A stretch of 64,000 nt of DNA from Rosa chinensis (GCF_002994745.2 NC_037093.1:50882384-50946383); one strand, 5' to 3'. Shown: positions 35,093-46,690, numbered from the stretch's first letter. The notes: a model not told the origin generated them from the sequence alone. Numbers and translations: made by a program.

Positions 35093-36796
35093 GTGTTATA
35101 TTTTGATGGATCGAGAACGGAGACACTGGCAGGAGTAGGGGTTGTTTTGGAAAATCCAGCTGGCGATCGTTTTTCATATTCCTTCCAGTTAGAGTTCCGG
35201 TGCACCAACAACCAAGAAGAATATGAGGCCCTCATTATTGGCCTAGAGGTGTTGCTAGAACTAGGAGTCAGAGACATCCAGGTACGCGACGATTCTTTAC
35301 TAGTAATCAATCAGCTTCGCGAGAAGTACAGGTGCGCAAGCTACTTGCTTGTACCATATTTGAGTCGCGCTCTTGAACATATTCCTCGCAAGCTTAACTT
35401 TGCAGCTAATGAACTCGCTCAGTTGGCTACAGGCGTTACCTTGAAATATGGAGTTCGCGAGCGAACTCTAAAGGTTGAGCGACGAACGCTACCTTCGTGG
35501 CTTGCACGGCCTGACCCTCCAGAAGAGCCCACAGTGGCGGCTTTTGATCCTATTGATGTGGATTGGCGTATCCCGTTGATCGCCTACCTCACACAGCCAA
35601 ATCCCACTGCAGACATGAAGATCCATTTTCTGGCACTAAATTACTTCCTCAAAGGCGACGAGCTACGTCGATGTGACGAAGATGGCATTGATTTCCTGTT
35701 TGTCTGTGGCCGCGAAGCTAAACGATTAATGCGAGAGGCGCATGAAGGCGTGTGTGGAGCCCATCAAGCGGGTCCGAAGATGCGCTGGCTCCTCAAGAGA
35801 CATGGGTATTATTGGCCCAGTATTTTGAAGGACTGTATCGCATTCACGAAAGGATGCCAAGATTTCCAGGCTCATGGACCAGTCCAGCACATTCCCAATA
35901 TTCCCATGCAACCTATTATTAAACCTTGGCATGCGCGAGGCTGGGCTTTGGACTTGATTGGAATGATTCACCCGCATTCTTCACTCCAGCATAAGTTCAT
36001 CATCGTCACTACTGATTTCTTCACTAAGTGGGTGGAAGGTGAGCCTTTGAAGGAGGCCTCCGGTGCCACCATTCGCCAATTCATCTTTCACAATATTCTC
36101 TATAGGTTTGGCATCCCAGAGGTTTTGGTGTCCGACAGGGGGGCAACATTCATGGGTGGTGATGTAGAGAAGCTTGTTAATGACTTTGGCATCCAGTTTA
36201 TCCATAGCACACCTTATTACGCTCAATCCAATGGTCAAGCAGAGGCCAGTAACAAGATTATCATTACTCTGTTGAAAAAGATGCTTGTTGAGAACCCTCG
36301 CCAGTGGCACGAAACATTGTATGAGACACTATGGGCTTATCGCACTTCCAAGCGGAACCCTACTGCCACCACCCCCTATGCGTTGATGTTTGGCCATGAT
36401 GCGGTTCTCCCTTTGGAAGTGAATGTTCAATCCCTGCGCGTTCAAGACCAGCATCACTTGATCGGTGAAGATTATGTCCAGACTATGTGGAAGGAACATG
36501 AAGACCTTAGCGACAAGCGCTTAGAGGCTTTGGACAACTTAGTGATGGAAAAGCAATGCATCACTCGTGCCTACGATAAACGGACGAGCGGCCACAGTTA
36601 CAAAGAAGGTGAACTGGTTTGGAAGGCTATTTTCCCATTGGGTGAGAAGTTGACTAGCGGCGGTAAGTGGACTCCGCGCTGGGAAGGACCCTTTGTCATT
36701 CATAGAATTTTGGAGCACGGGGCGTTCCACCTAAAAGATTTGGACAACGACCTCCACCGCAACCCCATCAATGGCAGGTTCTTGAAGAAATATTAA
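35093..36796 (+). pseudogene. Tat element second RNase H plus integrase, 567-aa open frame
   Basis: The longest intact frame of the element. Residues 1-115 form an archaeal-type RNase H (FDGS near the start, NNQEEYEAL, then DDSLLV), an extra copy typical of Tat elements. It is followed by a zinc-binding part in which the usual second Cys of the Cys-x-x-Cys pair is Phe (CQDF), and then by the integrase core. The core shows Asp in DLIGM, Asp in VSDRGATF and Glu in NGQAEASNK. No chromodomain follows. The rest of Pol is broken, so this frame probably survives by chance. Confidence 0.9.
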
Positions 36797-38300
36797 CCCA
36801 GTGTTTGGGAATTCGAAGATCCACCAGCTCCGCCTATTTCTTGGACTGGGGGAAACCATAGTCTTCCTAGGTTTGCGTCCTCCCTTCCATTTCGGCCTTT
36901 TCTGTGGCCTCATTCTCCTGTCTTCGCTTCACCTACTAAGACTAGGGGGCAACACTCTACGCATTAGGGCTTGTATTAGCGGCCTTATATATCCCTTTTG
37001 TTCGTTGTAATTTTTACAAGTATTTCGTTTGATAATAAGTGTTAGAAGCATGTAACAGGGCCTATACCAGAGGCCATATTATATAGACAGATATTGAAAA
37101 TGGAGGAAGAAATATGTTTATATTCATAAAGTGGCTTTGCGACCAAAAGCAATACAAATACATTTGCAGATTACAAAGCCAATAGTGGCTGAAAATCATA
37201 AGGTTTTCAGGTCTTCTGAAAAGTTTCTGGATTTCTGAGTTTTGTCTCCAGAGGGGTCAGTAAAATGATCGCTCTTACTCTTACTCTTCCTCTTCCTCTC
37301 TTCACCCTCGTTTGATCTGAGTCGCCGCTGCTACCATTGGTACTGCAAAGGGAGGGAAGGAAATAATCCATCGCAATCCTTCCAGTGAGTTATCCTCCGA
37401 GATGGAGATGGTCATCAGAGCAGAGCGCAGCCCAGTTGCCCCAACTCCCTCATGGGGAAAACAGAAGTCTGCCCTTCAAACTCCTAAGGTAGGCCGCTGA
37501 AGAAGAGCGTAGGGCCTCAAGTGGCCTTCCACCCTTCTTCTTTTTGCTCCACGCGAGGGAACCTAAAGAGAGAGACTCCCTAGAATGTGGTACCCCGCGT
37601 TAGGAGCGCCACGTGTTCTTCAGCCTAACTGGAACTGGTGAATCCCATCCAGACTTTCTGAGGCCAAAGACATGCGGCTAGACCTGAGATTAGGTCATAA
37701 GGCCTACCCGGGAAGTGAGATTAAGCCATAAAGCCTAAGATATAGAGGCTAAAAGCGAGATAGCAAGAGGAGACGATTTCAGGAATAGGAGGAAGAGAAG
37801 TAGGGATTGCAAGACATTTTATGGATAAATCATGATTGCGTGTATTTGCACTCTTACAAGTGTAGGTATTTATAGGGGCCAACTTTAGTGGCCTCAGCCC
37901 TCTGATCTGGGCAGTTGAAGTAGATTCAATGCCATCAATGGGGTCTCAATGCTATGATCTCAGAAATGAACGAAATTGAATACGCGTGGACAACAAAGCA
38001 GTCTCCAAGGAGGTAACTACCCCATTTCGAGGTTATCCCTTTCAAAACTGTTTTAATGAGCAGTTGAGGCAAAATTGATACCGCTTTGTTACCTACGAGG
38101 ATAAAACAAAAATTTGGGCCAGCAAAGTGGGCTAAATAGATAATTGATAATAATATTATTATTGTTCATACAAAATAATGGGCCTAACACTAGAGGCCTA
38201 AAGTCTCCGGCCTGCATAAGTTAGGTGGCAGAGAAAATGTTCGTCCAGGCGAAAGCTAGCATCAGCGGCAGCTTGGGAGGCCTATTGGGCTGCCACGCGG
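36797..38300. other. Non-coding 3' section of the Tat element
   Basis: About 1.5 kb between integrase and the antisense gene without a convincing frame. It contains a purine tract (ctagggggcaa near 36944), very like the one before the 3' LTR, and a pyrimidine-rich tract near 37270-37310. The first purine tract could be an internal priming site. Confidence 0.5.
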
Positions 38301-41300
38301 GCTTGTGCTACTTCCTGTGATAGCGCCTCGAAAGCGGCTGTGGGTTGTTCCAGTTGGGGTTCCTCAAGGGAAGCCTGGCCATCACAGTAGTTAATTGGGC
38401 CTGAAGATCCTGAATCTGGGACAGGAGATGGTTTCTCTCAAGCGTCAGATCCCTGACGAGATTGGCCCGATCACCCAAAGAGTCGTGTAAATTGTCCATT
38501 TGATGAGTAAGGGCCTGATAGTGTGCTTGGGTCTGCCTGGCCTGCACGGTCGCGGCCGCCTTCTCATTGAGCCATTAGGGGAGATCATGCAGCAACTGGT
38601 CAATATCAATAAACTGAGCTTCAGTGATGGCTCCTTCGCGGAGAAGTACCCTCAGGTACTCCAAGGCTCTCGTGGGCGCGCCGGGAGTTAGAATGTCAAA
38701 GCTCAAGAGGCGAAGAAGGCCTTCTCTAGCATCATCTACAACCCCAAGTGGGACCACTTCAAGCACGCGAGCCAGCCTCTCTAGTCTTGAAGGAGGCACA
38801 GGTGGCAGGTTGGGATCCACCGCGACAGGAACTGCCTCAGGCACTGGTTCATGAGGTACTTCTCCCCCTACTTCAAGCACTTAGGGAGCATGGGGGGCAG
38901 GTTCCTGGTCAGCCACATTTTCACCATCCGGTTCAGCGGGATTCTCGATAACCATTTCTTCGGCAGCGACAACCACTTCCTCACTAGGAGCAACATTCTA
39001 ATCCTAGAAAGAAGTGTTAGAATGTGAAAAAGATTAAGGTAGGAGTCAGAGTGGAAATGTTTACAAGGACACATACCTCTTCAACAGGTGACTCGCGGGG
39101 AGCATCGGTTGCCACTTGTTCTTGGGCAATCTCGAGAGGATTGGCCGAATCAGGCGATACCTGTTCCGGGATGAGGGTTGCAAGTGGTTGCCTCCGAGAT
39201 GTATCTGTTGGTGGCGCTCTTTCTTCAGCTTCAAGCAAGCTGTCATCCAGAAGCTGCACTGGCACTAGGGGCAGCTGCGAATCACTCGCAGTATTGATTG
39301 GAGGTGGAGGATTAGTCGAATCAGACCACGCTTGGGTTTGAGAAGAGGGTGCTCCTTCGCCAGCAGTAGATGATCCTTCACCGGTTGGCCTAAATGACCT
39401 ACGACGGACCTGCAAGTGAGGAGCGTTATAGGCTCAGACATAATGATGGAATGATAATTTCAGTGCTCGCATTAAGTATGAAGTACCAGTCAAGAAGCGA
39501 GTGGTTCATCTTCTGCCCACGGGGTCAGTCCGAGGGTTAGCGCGACTGCGTTTGCGAGCCAAAGCGGCGACAAGCTGTCAGGATCGAAAGAGAATCAAGT
39601 TAGACTTTGAAGAAAATGTCGCAATATTAGATTCTAAGAGAGATTCCTTACAGTTTTTGGGTAGTCGTCATCGGAAGAAGAGTCTTCAACTTCAGGCTTT
39701 GTTGCTACAACTTTTTGTTTGGTAGCCTCACCAGGGGCCAGAGAAGCATCTACTGCGCAACTGCCGGAAGGCGGAATACGTCCCTACTGCATTAAAATTT
39801 GAGTTAGGAAAAAAGAGTGGAGGTGAAAACGAAAGAAGAAAATTCTAGGGCAGTTACCTCTTGTGAGGCCTCGCGGATAACAATGCCAGCTTGAGCAGGA
39901 CGCGGGGTTCGCGTGGGTCGTGGAGCCTGCTCAGGTAGTGGAGATCGTGCCTCATCTTCAAGAAAGCTAGCAACCAATTCAGTATCAGCATCATAGGGAT
40001 ACCTCAAATCTTGGAAGATGGTCACGAAGAGTTCATCATCCCTTTGTCTCCAGCAGTTGACAAAGACTTCTTTCCACCATTGATCATAATCTTCAGCGGT
40101 CCCATAGACGGGAACGATTTTGTTGGCCCAGTGAGGAAGATCGACCAATGCAAGCATGCTGCGGAGGCCCAGTTGGGGGACCAATTCTGCTCCAAGAGGT
40201 GTTGTAGTTCCAGGCATCAAAGAGGGGGAATGGCACTAACTGGATCAGCCCAAGTTGGCGAGCAAAGTGGTTGGGCGCTTAAAGCTCATAACTGAGTTCT
40301 TCCGCGGCGAGCTTGATGTCTGAGCAGAAGATCGAGCGACGAAAAGCCAAGCGCGCGTGATCACTATAGTTAGGATCCCCAGGAAGGAACCCGTGTTCAA
40401 GTAGAGGTGGGAATCTCCTATTGATCATTAAGTCGAGGTAGGGCATTTCGTGCAGGAGGTATAAATATGAGAAACACTCGGAATGAGGTGGGGATGTGTA
40501 CCTTGCCTCGCGGCAGAGCCATCAACCAAGAAGGGTGTCAGCCGGTAGTAGCGGCGGAATGTCGTCGCGGTGAAAAAATGGAAAGTAAATTTGAATCCAG
40601 AAATCAAGGATCCAAAAGGGACCTGAGATGCTAGTTTCGAAAGGGTGCATGGTGGCTTGGTATAAAGTACGGTAAAGGGCGCCCAGCACCGGTTGTCCGA
40701 GCCCTACACGTTGGCTGTTGTAGAGGGCCGTGGCTAGAGAAGTCCAAGGACCAGTGGGTTTGTTGGCGGAGGTGCAGAAGATGAACTTGCAAAGCCAGTA
40801 CTCCAGGAAAGCAATTCCTCCCGTCGCATTGTGTTCTCTGTGTAATGGGTCAGCCACCGCGGGTAGGAACCGCTATGGGAGCTGCGATCGGCTTGAGCCA
40901 TTGTCGAAGTGAATGTGACAGAGTCAAATTGGCCATGTACGTAGGGCTCGCCATCGATGGGTAACCCAGTAATAGTGAGGATGTGTAGCAGAGTGATGCT
41001 CATTTGGGCAAATCGAAAATCAAAAGTGTTGGTGGCGGTGTTCCAGAAACAAAGAAAGGCAGCCAGCGGTGAACAATTGCCACCGCGCGGAAGGCAAAAG
41101 CATAGATCGATAGTCTGAGTAATACATGCCACGTTCCAGTGAGCCATATCTCACGCTCACTCTTCGCGATACCATGAGAGCTCCGCCGCGTTGATGGTGG
41201 TGGGCCAATGCCCTATTTTGGCTTTGTGCGGATGCGCACCCCAGCTAGTGAAATCTCCAGGTGTTTTTCTGAGGACAGGAATGGGTCGTCGGATGGGCAG

Positions 41301-41507
41301 GCCGTAGAGGGCGGGAGCGTCGTCCGGGACGGAATCTTGCGGTGAAGGTCCCAATCTGGCATGTTAGTTTAGGAGTCTGAGGAGCAGGGGTCTCTGGACA
41401 TTGGTATGGATGAAACAGCGGGAACCTACGTTGGTTCCCCAAGTATGGGCGGCTTTCTCGTTAAGTTCCTCTTCCTGATCTATGATCATTTTCTTTGGGG
41501 GAGCCAT
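38300..41507 (-). pseudogene. Antisense plant-mobile-domain (PMD) gene within the Tat element
   Basis: Reading the minus strand from MAPPKKMI (41507), pieces in several frames give a PMD (aminotransferase-like, plant mobile) domain. They are WGAHPHKAKIGHWP, then a segment with WNTATNTFDF and LTITGLPIDGEPYV (about 41050-40960), then FLEYWLCKFIF and GQPVLGALYRTL, a GPFWILDFWIQIYFP end (about 40600) and a DYDQWWKEVF segment (near 40130). Downstream parts (39804-39300, 38880-38308) are Pro/Ser/Glu-rich and end in a coiled coil (38547-38308). A possible intron donor occurs after REASQE (near 39858). PMD domains are known from MAIN/MAIL host proteins and from plant transposons. Stops and frame changes show decay. 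Confidence 0.8.
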
Positions 41508-41774
41508 TTCTGGGTTTCTGTAAAGATGTGTATGGAACGAGGTCTTTTCTGGGTTTAGGAGACTAGAAGGGTTTCTCTTATGTGACAATTCTGAAGTGGC
41601 TGCAGGATTTAAATAAGAGATTTTGTGAGGGAAATGATACGACTAAAAGACGTTTTGCAAAGCGAATGGACGCGACCTTCATTAATGGCCTCGTTTCAGT
41701 CGTCAGGCGTGTCGTTTAAGTTCCTTTCAATCAATTACATTTTCGCAGGCCTGATTTCAGGGCCTTGGGGGCAA

Positions 41775-42446
41775 TGTTTGAGCCCAAAAGTATTTTTGGC
41801 AAGATCCCTTAGGGGATTTAGCACAGCAGGCCGATACCTGAGGCCCAAAAATAAGCCTATTTGAGTTTGGGTTACAGCTTCACTCATTCCGTGATCCATA
41901 AGGAAAACGAGTCCTTATTGGAGTCAAGTAGCGGTGATCGAATAGGAAACTTCAATCAATAATCCTTCTATGGCAAGGAACAGTCGAAACCCTAGGTATA
42001 AATACCAGGTTTCAAGGACGAATTAGACACAACTCTTCAATCAACTAATCTCAGCGATTATCAAAGTCTCTCCAGAGCAAACCTACCTGCAACCCAGCTA
42101 AGCAAGGGTAACGCCCTCGCAACCCAGCGAAGCTAAAGATACGCCTTAGCAAACCCGTGCTTTCTTCAAACTTCCCAGTGATTGCTCTGCTCAACCTACA
42201 AAGTTGAGTATCGATTCGGTGATGCGAAGAGATCACAACAAAAGCCTTACCCGTAAGGCAAAAACTCCTTTTCCTGAAGGCAGAGAAAAGAACCTTGTGA
42301 CGAGGTTGGTGCTCTCCTCGTCCACATCGTTTGATCAAGAAGTCAAGTTAAGGGATTCTCCGACGACTGCACCCCACGGTGCTTGCACGCTTGCGCACAC
42401 GCTCAAAAGAGACAGTTTGCACCCATACTGGTTTTGGAGCCATACA
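41775..42446 (+). repeat. 3' LTR of the Tat element
   Basis: 672 bp, starting tgtttgagcc right after ttgggggcaa (41765-41774) and ending ccataca. It carries the same TATA-type box near 41996. The copia frame resumes immediately to the right. Confidence 0.92.
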
Positions 42447-42850
42447 CATTCCGTTCTTGGTTAACATAAACTTGTCAGCCTCAAAAACCAACTTGAAACC
42501 ATTCTTACTAAGCAATGATCTAGAAATCAATTTTTTTCCGAATATCAAGAACATGAAGTACTTCTGTTAGAGTGAGTACCTAATTTTCAAATGTCAACTT
42601 GAGTGTTACATGTCCCTGTCCTTCAACTCTTGAAGTAGAGGAATTTCTCATAAAGAGTTTCTCTCCTTGTTCCACTGCTTCATATGTAGTAAACATCTTT
42701 TTGTCAAAACAAATGTGGCGCGTATCCACAGTGTCCACCCACCAATCATCACTGCTAGTCATCATGTTTACTTCCGAGATCACAGCTGACAAATCGATAT
42801 CAGATATTCCACATGAAAGTTTGTCCTCTTCAGCCATATGAACCTCCTTT
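42447..42850 (-). pseudogene. Copia protease-region fragment, right half of the split frame
   Basis: The minus strand encodes a Ty1/copia protease region: WWVDTVDTRHICF (the active-site DTGA is changed to DTVD), MRNSSTSRVEGQG, then TLTEVLHV and LVFEADKF. It has a stop near 42580 and a frame change in an A run near 42530. It ends at LTKNGM, where the Tat element was inserted, and continues at 28272 on the other side. It is bounded on the right by a LINE poly-A tail. Confidence 0.88.
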
Positions 42851-43911
42851 TTTTTTTGGCAAAGGGGAATTTTATTAAGGAGCAGAAACATAAACAAACA
42901 GAAAAGCAAAGAAAGGAAGGCAGGACACACCCTGCACAACCAAAATAAAAAGCTAATGGGGGCATGGAAGCCCATCATACAGTAGAATACTAACGAGAGA
43001 AGAAGGGGGATGAGCCACCCATGAAGATGGACACTTTCCTCCAACAGCTAAAGCAGCTACATGATCAGCCACTCTGTTTGCTTTCCTGCTAGTCCAAAGC
43101 CAGCTGATTTGCAGGTTTAGTGAGAGGTACCGGGCTTTAAAAAACAAGTTAGTGACGGTTCAGTCCTAAGGAGGGATACCGGACTTGAGAGCTTGGATTA
43201 GAGAGAAGGAATCAGATGCGAAAGTGATCGGCCCCGGAGGAAGCTTGGCAATGAGGATAAGCCCCTCACAAATAGCCATAAGCTCTGCTGCCATCGGCGA
43301 AAGAGCATGCAACACTCCAGCGAAGCCATCGACTAACTTACCCACATGATCACGAATAACAGCAGCCAAACCCCCACAATTAGAGACAGCATTCCAAGAC
43401 GCATCAAGATTGACTTTGAAGTAAGGAGCCACAGGGGGGGACCAAACATCAAGGTTACTTGGCAATGAAACAGAGGGATTAGGAATCTGTTGAACACCTT
43501 TGGCCGGAACAGCTTCCAGAAATTCAATGGAAGCAGAATAGGAGGCCATTGCAATTTTTATTGGGTTAGGAGACTCATGATTAAACAAACACCTACACCT
43601 ATGCTTCCAAATGAGCCAAAGAAAGAAGGATAAGTGGGTAAAGAATTCTTTAGGCACCTGAGAATTTCGAATGAGATCAATCCATGAAGCCAAAGAGCTG
43701 AGAGATTGCAGAGAAACTTTATAGCTAAAAGGGTGTGCAAACCAAGCAGCCACTACCCAAGGACACGAAAACAACACGTGTTCTATTGATTCAGGGAATG
43801 AATTACGAATAGGGCAAAGGGGACTGCGAGCAATATGACAACTAAAAAGAGCTTCTTTAGTTGGAAGGATATTATGAAGAGCTCGCCATAACAAGAACTT
43901 TATTTTGTCTT
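42848..43911 (-). pseudogene. 5'-truncated LINE with zf-RVT and RNase H domains
   Basis: On the minus strand a 242-aa frame (43894-43166) starts in a zinc-binding RT-associated domain (LWRALHNILPTKEAL, then CPIRNSFPESIEHVLFSCPW). It proceeds to an RNase H-like domain (FKVNLDASWNAVSNCGG, then MAAELMAICEGL and ASDSFSLIQAL). After two stops it continues as NRVADHVAALA. The 10-bp A tail is seen as T (42848-42857). The RT and endonuclease are missing, the usual 5' truncation. The 5' end abuts the LTR at 43918. Confidence 0.85.
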
Positions 43912-44469
43912 AAGATTGTTAGAAAATTAAATAGGTAATTGCTATATTGAAAATCAATATATGTATGAAAAACCACTGTCAATTCAAATCAAATATGATA
44001 TAGAAGAACAAAGAATAAAATTTAGAAAAACCTTTAACAGATTGTGATCGAGGCTAGAACTTGGTTCTATCCCCTTAAAACGAAATTGTCTCATCGTCGG
44101 TGCTTGAAGGGTTATCAGCAAATGTCTCCCAGGTGTAAGTATTTTGGGCTCTTTCCATTCAACACAAGAACTCCTAAGTATACTAGGAGACTTGAACACC
44201 GAAGGATGAGAAAAACAAAGCATCTTTCTATTTTCCCGGTGGTCCTAGGAGATTGAACGATCGGGCAATGAAGCGAAAATCAGGCTCACTAATCTCAAGA
44301 TAAAGGTAGTTTAAATATCATATCAATTTGCCTGTAATTGTTGTATATATCGTGGATCTAAACTGTTATGCAATTCTATCAATGGTTTTGGAAAAGCTTT
44401 TGAAATTTTATCTGCATTAAAGTGTTTTTGAATATATATCAAATAAACATTGTGATTGCATATTGTTAG

Positions 44470-45495
44470 CAATGTTCTATAAAACGGTCTGGGAGCCCGT
44501 CTAGATTTTAGGCTAGGCGACAAGGGAAATTGGGTTGGGTTTCAACAGGCGCCTAGGCGGGATAAGCTGGCATTGGGAGGTCTAGGCGTTAGGCTGGGCG
44601 GTGGGCGATGAGCGGCTTGCACAGAAATTCCTGGAACTAAGTTATTGCAAACCGAAGCGGTAGCTCTGTCAAACCTCTCCGTGCCTTTCCGTCAATGTGA
44701 AAGCTCTCTCTCTGAGACCCAACTGATCCTCCTTTTCTTGTGCTATCAAATCCTGGTCGACTCTGTTGGATCTTCACTCTGACATGCAAGCTCATGAACA
44801 TACCTTGGTCTTTAGCTTTGAGTCAGATCTATTCGTCTCCTCTGCTCTCATAGACATGTATGACAGGTGCGATGATGCATGGAAATTGTTCGACGAATTT
44901 TCTCACAAGAATAGGGTCGGGGGAAACTGATCATCTCATTCGAGAAGTAGGATTTTGACTTTTGATTGTGGCAATGACAGATTTAGGGAATTGAAGTTGG
45001 AGATTAGGTTGATGAAGGGATTCAGTCAAGGAGAAATGGAGAGTCAGTCATTTCACTGACGTTGATGATTGAGTTGTGCAAGCTATCGAATTGAAAGTTA
45101 AGGACTTTAGGGTTCTAAATGGAAAATTGGGGATTTTCTGAGTTTGGCCCCTGATGAGATAGAGCTATAGATGATGTCTTCGACTCATTTGTTGGGTTTT
45201 ATTAGATTATAGGATAGTATGTGATCAAGCCTACAATAACACTAATAGAATTGCATAGAGACCCAATAAAGAGGTGACATATATTACATTTTCTTTTTGT
45301 TTTTGCTAACAAAGTAATAATAAATATGATTATAAATTCATAAACATTATTATTTATCTATTTTATATCATAAAAATAATTAAAAATTATAAAAAGTAAA
45401 AACCGCCTAATCCCCACCTAGACTCCCGCCTAGGCCCCAAGGCTCTAGTCCTCGGGCCACCGCCCGACTAGCACATAGCGTTTTTTAGAACCTTG
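44470..45495. mobile_element. Non-autonomous hAT element carrying a PPR gene fragment
   Basis: The termini are inverted: caatgttctataaaacg on the left and the complement caaggttctaaaaaacg on the right. A perfect 8-bp target duplication attgttag lies at 44462-44469 and 45496-45503, the hAT signature. The GC-rich ends are full of taggcg-type subterminal motifs. No transposase is present. The interior (about 44770-44920, +) encodes a pentatricopeptide-repeat segment, so this behaves like a gene-capturing (Pack-type) element. Confidence 0.92.
44784..44927 (+). pseudogene. Captured pentatricopeptide-repeat (PPR) fragment
   Basis: About 48 codons read FESDLFVSSALIDMYD, then an RCDDAWKLFDEF run and SHKN. 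This is the standard plant PPR pattern of an organelle RNA-binding protein. Relative to the family a few residues between the Cys and the Asp-Ala-Trp are missing, and stops follow about 20 bases further on. The parent gene is not in the window. Confidence 0.85.
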
Positions 45496-46417
45496 ATTGT
45501 TAGTAAGGATTGATTTAGTATCTTAAATCAGTTTGAAAAACCTTTCCATGTCTATCTCAATCTGTGATCAAGATGATCAGATTGAGGGAGAGTCTTTATG
45601 TTCTATAAAAGGTTTTGAAACTAAACTTAAGAGAGATATTTTTATTGTGAAATTTCTAAGTGCCGCATAGTCTGCATAAATTGTTTTACAAAAACTCTCT
45701 CTTTATATCATTTGTTCTCTGTGTGTGTATCACTGCATTCTTCACTTGCATAGTACTTGAGATCAGTGAGACGTTGAATCAAGAGTGAAAGGAAGGACTA
45801 TCAAGGTTCTGTCATCAAAATAGATTGATTCAACCATGTAGAGAATAGGTCTTTGAAATTGTGAACAAGTTAGTAATATTGCTTGTAAAGTGGTTGGGTT
45901 GAATACCACTACTTGTGAGTTGTAAAGACTTGAATTCATATTGGATTGATTTCTCGTGTAGGCTACGTAAACAACCTCGCAGTGATGTTTCCTCAATTGT
46001 GAGGTTTACACTGCGTCAGCAGGTCTTGTGTTCTGTTCATATGAGTTATAGCTTTGAGATCTACTTTTATTGTTCATACTCTTGCATATTTGTTCCATCT
46101 GGTATTTTCACCAGGAGTACAATAATCAAACTTTCCTCTAAAAGAAGCACTACAATCTTGAGGGCTAACAAACACAGATTGTGTTTTTCTCTCTCAATCT
46201 ATTAAAGTCTACTATGGAATGCATAAACTATTAACTATTTGAACACTAGATAAATTTTCTGATGCAAAAGTTGAATCCAAAGTGGTGGGATTTCTTCTTT
46301 ATATATAGGAGTCTAATGCATCTATTTGAAAGGACATACCTTTCTACACAACAACTTCCACGTTGCTTTTAGTTTCAAAGGTCATACCCTTTGGATAAGT
46401 ATAATTTAAGAAGGGAA

Positions 46418-46690
46418 AACATCACAAATCATGCACCAACTATTGGCATTTCTACACTTTGGTATACCATGCAACTTTCATATATATCACAATGGTATAC
46501 CAAGTTTGCTCAAATCTTTCACTTTACTGTACACCGTTAACTTTTGCATGCAAACTGAACGTTGTTAACCTAATATACCAAAATGATGTTGAAATGCAAA
46601 GTTCATACACCAATCTGATAGTTTTCAAAGTTCATACACCAAAGTGTAGAATCATCCACACTTCATACACTGTTTGTGAAAATATCATTT
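46418..46690. mobile_element. Probable MITE with long imperfect inverted arms
   Basis: The left end (gggaaaacatcacaaatcatg) and the complement of the right end (gatattttcacaaacagtg) share a pattern, as do the inner parts ttctacactttggtatacc and ttctacactttggtgta. The centre is AT-rich and non-coding. A 9-bp-type duplication is suggested by attttaag/aatttaag at the flanks but is imperfect, so the Mutator-like assignment is tentative. Confidence 0.55.

Larger units (their letters stand above)
28273..42446 (+). mobile_element. Tat-lineage Ty3/gypsy retrotransposon, 14.2 kb, with antisense PMD gene
   Basis: Two related LTRs (28273-28928 and 41775-42446) bound it. The flanking bases are tattc and cattc, a 5-bp target duplication with one change. 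A primer-binding-like site (tggcacgcccagtggga, 28932-28948) follows the 5' LTR, and ttgggggcaa precedes the 3' LTR. The order on + is gag, protease, RT, RNase H, second archaeal-type RNase H and integrase, with no chromodomain. A second RNase H after the first marks the Tat clade. All domains carry stops or frame changes except the last frame. A 5-kb section follows integrase and holds a minus-strand PMD gene. It interrupts a copia frame. Confidence 0.93.
44134..46110. mobile_element. Probable solo LTR, itself interrupted by a hAT element
   Basis: It is flanked by a perfect 5-bp duplication ccagg (44129-44133 and 46111-46115). Its ends are TGTAAGTA...TATTTTCA, giving TG...CA termini. Without the internal hAT insertion it is about 940 bp and has no coding potential, which fits a solo LTR left by recombination. 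The class (copia or gypsy) cannot be set from the LTR alone. Confidence 0.75.
43918..46400 (-). repeat. Copia-type LTR, copy B, interrupted by a 2-kb insertion
   Basis: Bases 43918-44133 match the left part of copy A (23567 onward). Bases 46111-46400 match its remainder with scattered substitutions. The intervening 44134-46110 is a later insertion. The right end stops short of the ctactaaca terminus present in copy A, so copy B is truncated. Its position to the right of the minus-strand copia fragments would fit a 5' LTR. Confidence 0.8.

Noticed and set aside
36939..36950. ctagggggcaa purine tract as the true 3' end of the Tat element
   Set aside because: The matching LTR begins only at 41775 after ttgggggcaa. 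Nothing LTR-like follows 36950.
38300..41507. The PMD gene as an ordinary host gene
   Set aside because: It lies wholly between integrase and the 3' LTR of one element with matching LTRs and target duplication, and is broken.
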